A stretch of 64,000 bases of DNA from Icerya purchasi. Lineage: Eukaryota > Arthropoda > Insecta > Hemiptera > Monophlebidae. A model generated the notes under the pieces. It had not been told where the DNA came from, did no database searches, and saw only the letters and a program-made list of their open reading frames with translations. The position numbers and the translations under genes are program-made. Below, piece after piece: positions 60,287-64,000 of this stretch (positions are counted from its first letter, which is position 1; each line of letters opens with the position of its first letter). The stretch is from the NCBI GenBank assembly GCA_039619475.1, contig CM077115.1, positions 236,499,692-236,563,691 of the forward strand, written 5' to 3'.

Positions 60287-62505
60287 ATGTCTCAAGCCAA
60301 AACTCGACAAAAGACGTCTTGTCCTGTGTTTGGTTTCCCAGAGAAGTTACCAGTTTCTCAATTGCCTACTTATAATGATGTTATGAAATGTTATTTATTC
60401 ACTAAATATGAATTAAAGACAGACAAAACAACAAAAGAGCCGACGGTTCAAGACATATCCGAAATATTGGCTCAAGAAATATTAGATATTTGGCAAAAAG
60501 GTTCGCTGCCAACAGTAAGCCGTAAGAGAGTAGTACAACTAATTCGCGCCTACCACGACAAATATAGAAATTTAATGAAACCTTATCATGGCCGCCAAAC
60601 CAACATTAACTATCAACGGAAAATTAATACATTTACATCTGAGTCTCATAGATTATTTGATATATGCAGTTGCAAATGCAAACTTCCGTCAAATTGTTCT
60701 TGTTCGAAAGACAATCGTGTTCCCAAAGATGAAATTAATTTTCTACTCGATCAAAGAACATCAAGAAAAATGATAATAGGTGGTGTAGATCTAGCTGCAA
60801 CTGTAAAAAATAAGAAGAAACAGGAAAGAAAACAAAAAAATGCGTTGCGAAACAGAGAGATAATTGATTCTGAGAAACCGTGTTGTTCTCGTTTCCTATC
60901 TAATGATGTGGCATTGCCTATTGAGAATACCAGTTCCAGTTCCAGCAATAGCGAATCCACTAGTCCAGTAAAAATTTCATTTGAGCCACCAACAAAAAAG
61001 AAGAGGTTAAATTTACCATCATTAGCTATTGCGTGCGATCGCACTGGAGTTTCTGACAGAGCCGCTGCTGTTATAGCTTCTTCCGTGTTAAAAGATATGG
61101 GAATTATTACTTTAAAGGATGCCAGTGGTGTAATTGATCGATCTAAGCTGCGCCGTGAGAGAACTAAAGTCAGATTAGCTTTACAGAATGCAGATCGCGA
61201 TAACATAATATGTGGTATTTATTTTGATGGTAGAAAGGACAAAACTTTGGTTAGTATTCGGAAGGAAGGTAAATTTTACAGAAAAAGAGTTACAGAAGAC
61301 CATTATGTGATTTTATCGGAGCCAGAAAGTCACTACTTCGGACATGTTACATGTGAGTCGGGCACTGCGAAAGGTATTGCAAATACTATTTTAACTTATT
61401 TAAAATCCAAATCGGTTGAACTCGGCGAAATATCTGTTGTTGGTTGCGATGGAACAGTTGTTAACACGGGCGCTAAAGGTGGTGTGATTCGCTTGATAGA
61501 AGAAGAAATTAAAAAACCATTGCAGTGGTTTGTATGTCAGTTACATTTAAATGAATTGCCACTGCGACATCTATTTTTGCAATACGATGGAAAAACTTCA
61601 GGACCTAAATGCTTCTCAGGTCCCATCGGATCCGAATTACAAGAGTGTGAAACTATGCCAATAGCAGAATTCACTGCCATTCCGCCAACATTACCTGAGA
61701 CTAGTACTAATCATTTGAGCACAGACCAGAAATATCTATACGAAATAATGTCGGCTGTAAGCACTGGTGTTTTTCCTTCCGATTTAGCTAATACGAAACC
61801 TGCGCCTCTCAACCATTCCAGATGGCTTACGACAGCAAATCGAATTTTAAGATTATATGTTACCAAGACAGATCCAGAAGAAAAACTGGTGATATTAGCT
61901 ACGTACGTGATGAAAGTTTATGGTCCAATGTGGTTCAGAATAAAATGTAATCCCTCATGTATAAATGGAGCTAAGCACCTGTGGCACTCTATTAAACTGA
62001 GTCGCTATTTGAAACCGGATTCAAAAAAGTTGTTGACAGCGTAATTCAACGAAATGGATATTTCGGTCATCCAGAGAATGTTCTTATCGCAATGCTTGGA
62101 GATGACATGGAAAGCATACGTGAGCTGGCATATCAATGGATCTCGAAAGCAAGATCAGAGAATGCTCCAAAACTTCGAACATTTAAAGTACCTGCTTTAA
62201 ATTTCGACGCCGAAGATTATACGAAAATTATTACGTGGCAAGAGTCTGAAATAACTGAGCCACCGCTGACTTCTAATTTATCGGATGAAGCTTTGAAATC
62301 GATTGTCAAAAGTGGTTTGGGTACAATTCAAAATATAAGAAATTATCCATGCCACACACAAGCCGTAGAGCGCTGCATCAAATTAGTGACAGAAGCTTCA
62401 AGTGCTGTTTGCGGAGAACATAAACGAGATGGTTTCATTAGGGCAAGACTGCTTTCACGTCAGCAAATGTCTCATTTCGATACAAAAAAGCAATTTCATA
62501 TTTAA
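60287..62505 (+). pseudogene. Unclassified transposase-like protein (RNase H-fold candidate), one frameshift
   Basis: The ATG at 60287 (MSQAKTRQK) is preferred to an upstream in-frame ATG at 60188 because that one lies inside the hAT MITE; a TTCATTACAG acceptor ends just before it (60282). The first 585 codons are open. Seen in order: a helical N-terminus; a Cys cluster CSCKCKLPSNCSC (residues ~127-139); basic KKKQERKQK; Ser-rich linker and PPTKKKRLN; DRTGVSDRAAAVIAS (~251-265); FDGRKDKT (Asp314); VVGCDGTVVNTG (Asp388); FVCQLHLNELPLRH (Cys417, His420); LSTDQKYLYE; HSRWLTTANRILRLY (~510-524). At an A6 run (62023-62028) the frame shifts; the rest (SVIQRNGYFGHPENV to QFHI) continues to 62505. 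The spaced Asp residues and C-x2-H motif suggest a DDE/D transposase. Confidence 0.75.
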
Positions 62506-62708
62506 CTAAAATTACTCATTTTTCTTCTTTCTTTTAATAAATAAATTGTTTAAAATAATATACGGATCTTTTAGTTATGGTATTTTCAAGTAATTATTAT
62601 TATATTTATTTAATAATAGCCCTGAAATTTAGAAAAAAACATTCATCGAATAATCCGACAGGGTGATAACGAAATGCAAAAAGTAGTTATATTTACCGAT
62701 TTACAATT

Positions 62709-62848
62709 GTGTTGGGGCACCTCAAAACGTTAAAATAGATTAACAAGATTTCGTATATTTGATTCTCTCATTCAAAGACAACTTTATATCGCTATGCCGT
62801 TGCAAAAAAAAATATTTTTTTTTTTTATACATATACAATCACTCCACC
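62709..62848 (-). repeat. Right terminal inverted repeat of the 58.9-kb transposon
   Basis: Partner of 58933-59060; longer by ~14 bases because of A/T runs. Confidence 0.65.
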
Positions 62849-62852
62849 CTAA

Positions 62853-63899
62853 ATTGTATATCTCCAAGAAGTTCCTCCTTTTTTAAATTTTATTTGATGA
62901 CTACGCAGGCAGTGATACACTCATTGGTACTCCCATGGTGCTATCACTGACAATTACTAATTAAACGGTGTTATGAGGGTTTTAATTTTTTTTTGGACAA
63001 TAATTTTTTGTCATATTAAAAAATCTATAACCAATCGATGATATTTAAAATCAATTTACGTTTGTTATATTACTAAAACTTTCTTTAAAGAGGATCCATT
63101 TTTTTTTCGCGTTTTATTAATGACTACTCACAGTTTATGTTCACCGATATTCGTCGGCATTTACACGATACCACCACTGACCGGTATACTTTCCAATGAA
63201 TAAGGAATTGTCAAAATTAGTCCACATGAGTACAGTTATACACGGGCAAACATTAAAAAGATTTTCAGTCAAGCATGATGTTTCATGCGCCGAAGATTGT
63301 ATATATAAGTTCATCATCATCATTGTCGGTTATTCGTTTCGAGCATCGTGACACTATGGATCATCGTAAACACTTGTTTTTTCGCTTCGGTGGCCCTTCT
63401 GGTAACTAGGATACCGTCAATATAGCTTTCAACACAGTCGAAGCACTTAAGCCCCTCCACCACATCAAGAAGCTCCCCAGGAGAGGGCATGTAAGTTAAA
63501 GGTAACTACAATTTACGTTTACGTAATACTAAATTCAAAACAAAGAAATCTGATTTTTCACGCCACAAACAAGGTGAGACATGTCATTTTTCGCGTTTTT
63601 TTTTTTTAACTTTTCGTCAACTTCGAAGGTTTGTTAAGGAAATATCTTTCCATCGATACATCACATACGCGGGAAAAAAATCGATTTTTTTCAAATATTT
63701 TGAGCTTTCGGCGTGTCCCGGAGGGCTTGAATATAAAGTTGTAAGCTCGGCTATATTTTTCCTCTAAAGAAATTGGTGAAATGCTATCTGAAGATACATT
63801 TTTATTTACGAATAATGGAGCAATATACATCATAGTGGAATTCCATTAGAACACATAGTGCAAATATTTTTAATAAATACGTTACAATAAAAAAAACAA

Positions 63900-63930
<31 letters not shown>

Positions 63931-64000
63931 AATTTATATTAATGACGGTGTTATTTTTGCATTGCGATATGAAAAAACCATAATGAAATATGTGACGTTT
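62853..64000. other. No gene established at the right edge
   Basis: AT-rich DNA. On the minus strand about 63490-63322 there is a 56-codon frame (MPSPGELLDVVEGLKCFDC...) with ordinary amino-acid composition, but no family or splice context was recognised. A TA run lies at 63899-63930. Confidence 0.35.

Larger units (their letters stand above)
58933..62848 (+). mobile_element. DNA transposon with long imperfect inverted repeats and an unclassified transposase-like gene
   Basis: The ends are GGTGGAGCGA (58933-58942) and, reverse-complemented, GGTGGAGTGA (62839-62848). Similarity resumes deeper in: AAGTTG, an ATATAC-AAAT stretch, and GAGGTGCCCC-AAC (59044-59056; 62711-62723 reversed). Together these form imperfect inverted repeats of ~125-140 bp. 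The flanks are TTAA (58929-58932) and CTAA (62849-62852), so the target duplication is TTAA with one later change, or just TA. Inside are a leader, the coding frame 60287-62505 and an AATAAA at ~62537. Subtracting the nested 712-bp hAT MITE and its duplicated 8 bp leaves ~3.2 kb. Confidence 0.72.

Noticed and set aside
60751..61206. 151-codon minus-strand frame
   Set aside because: It is antisense to the transposase-like gene, with no independent features.
1..64000. CRISPR arrays, prokaryotic operons, ribosomal RNA
   Set aside because: No regularly spaced repeats, no ribosome-binding-site operon structure and no conserved rRNA segments were seen; the content is clearly that of an animal nuclear genome.

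Overview
The window looks like nuclear DNA of an arthropod, most likely an insect (hemipteran-like is a guess). It is AT-rich, has spliced genes with long introns, many homopolymer tracts and AT or TTTA microsatellites, and an almost unbroken layer of degraded metazoan transposable elements: non-LTR retrotransposons, a Penelope-like element, mariner and hAT. I see no bacterial operons, rRNA, convincing tRNA or CRISPR.

The best host gene is on the + strand. Three short exons (20440-20500, 24440-24667, 38810-39057) join in compatible phase. They encode a signal peptide and two six-cysteine CS-alpha-beta (defensin-type) modules, one per exon. The 14-kb second intron is packed with retrotransposon debris: an RTE-clade remnant at 25.2 kb, a 3' piece of a repeated RNase-H family ('family C') at 26.5 kb, a CR1/jockey-type element at 27.2-30.4 kb, an antisense RTE reverse transcriptase at 31.8-33.1 kb, an endonuclease piece at 33.8 kb, and the longest family C copy at 34.9-38.3 kb (minus strand).

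Left of that gene lie a Penelope-like fragment (0.3-1.0 kb), a decayed two-ORF RNase-H retrotransposon (element A, 2.9-7.3 kb), a 5'-truncated family C copy (7.46-9.14 kb) and a structurally complete I/R1-group retrotransposon on the minus strand (element B, 12331-18810). Element B has a 13-bp target-site duplication but frameshifts and stops in both ORFs. Right of the gene are a 286-bp family C insertion with a 12-bp target duplication, a foldback element, a jockey fragment, another family C copy, a deleted mariner and parts of two more retrotransposons.

The most interesting mobile element is at 58933-62848. It is a DNA transposon with long imperfect terminal inverted repeats around a nearly intact transposase-like gene of about 740 codons. 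That gene is broken once, at an A6 run, and a 712-bp hAT MITE sits in its leader. I recognise the protein as a type seen as 'uncharacterized' in many invertebrates but cannot assign a superfamily; Sola or Kolobok are my first candidates.
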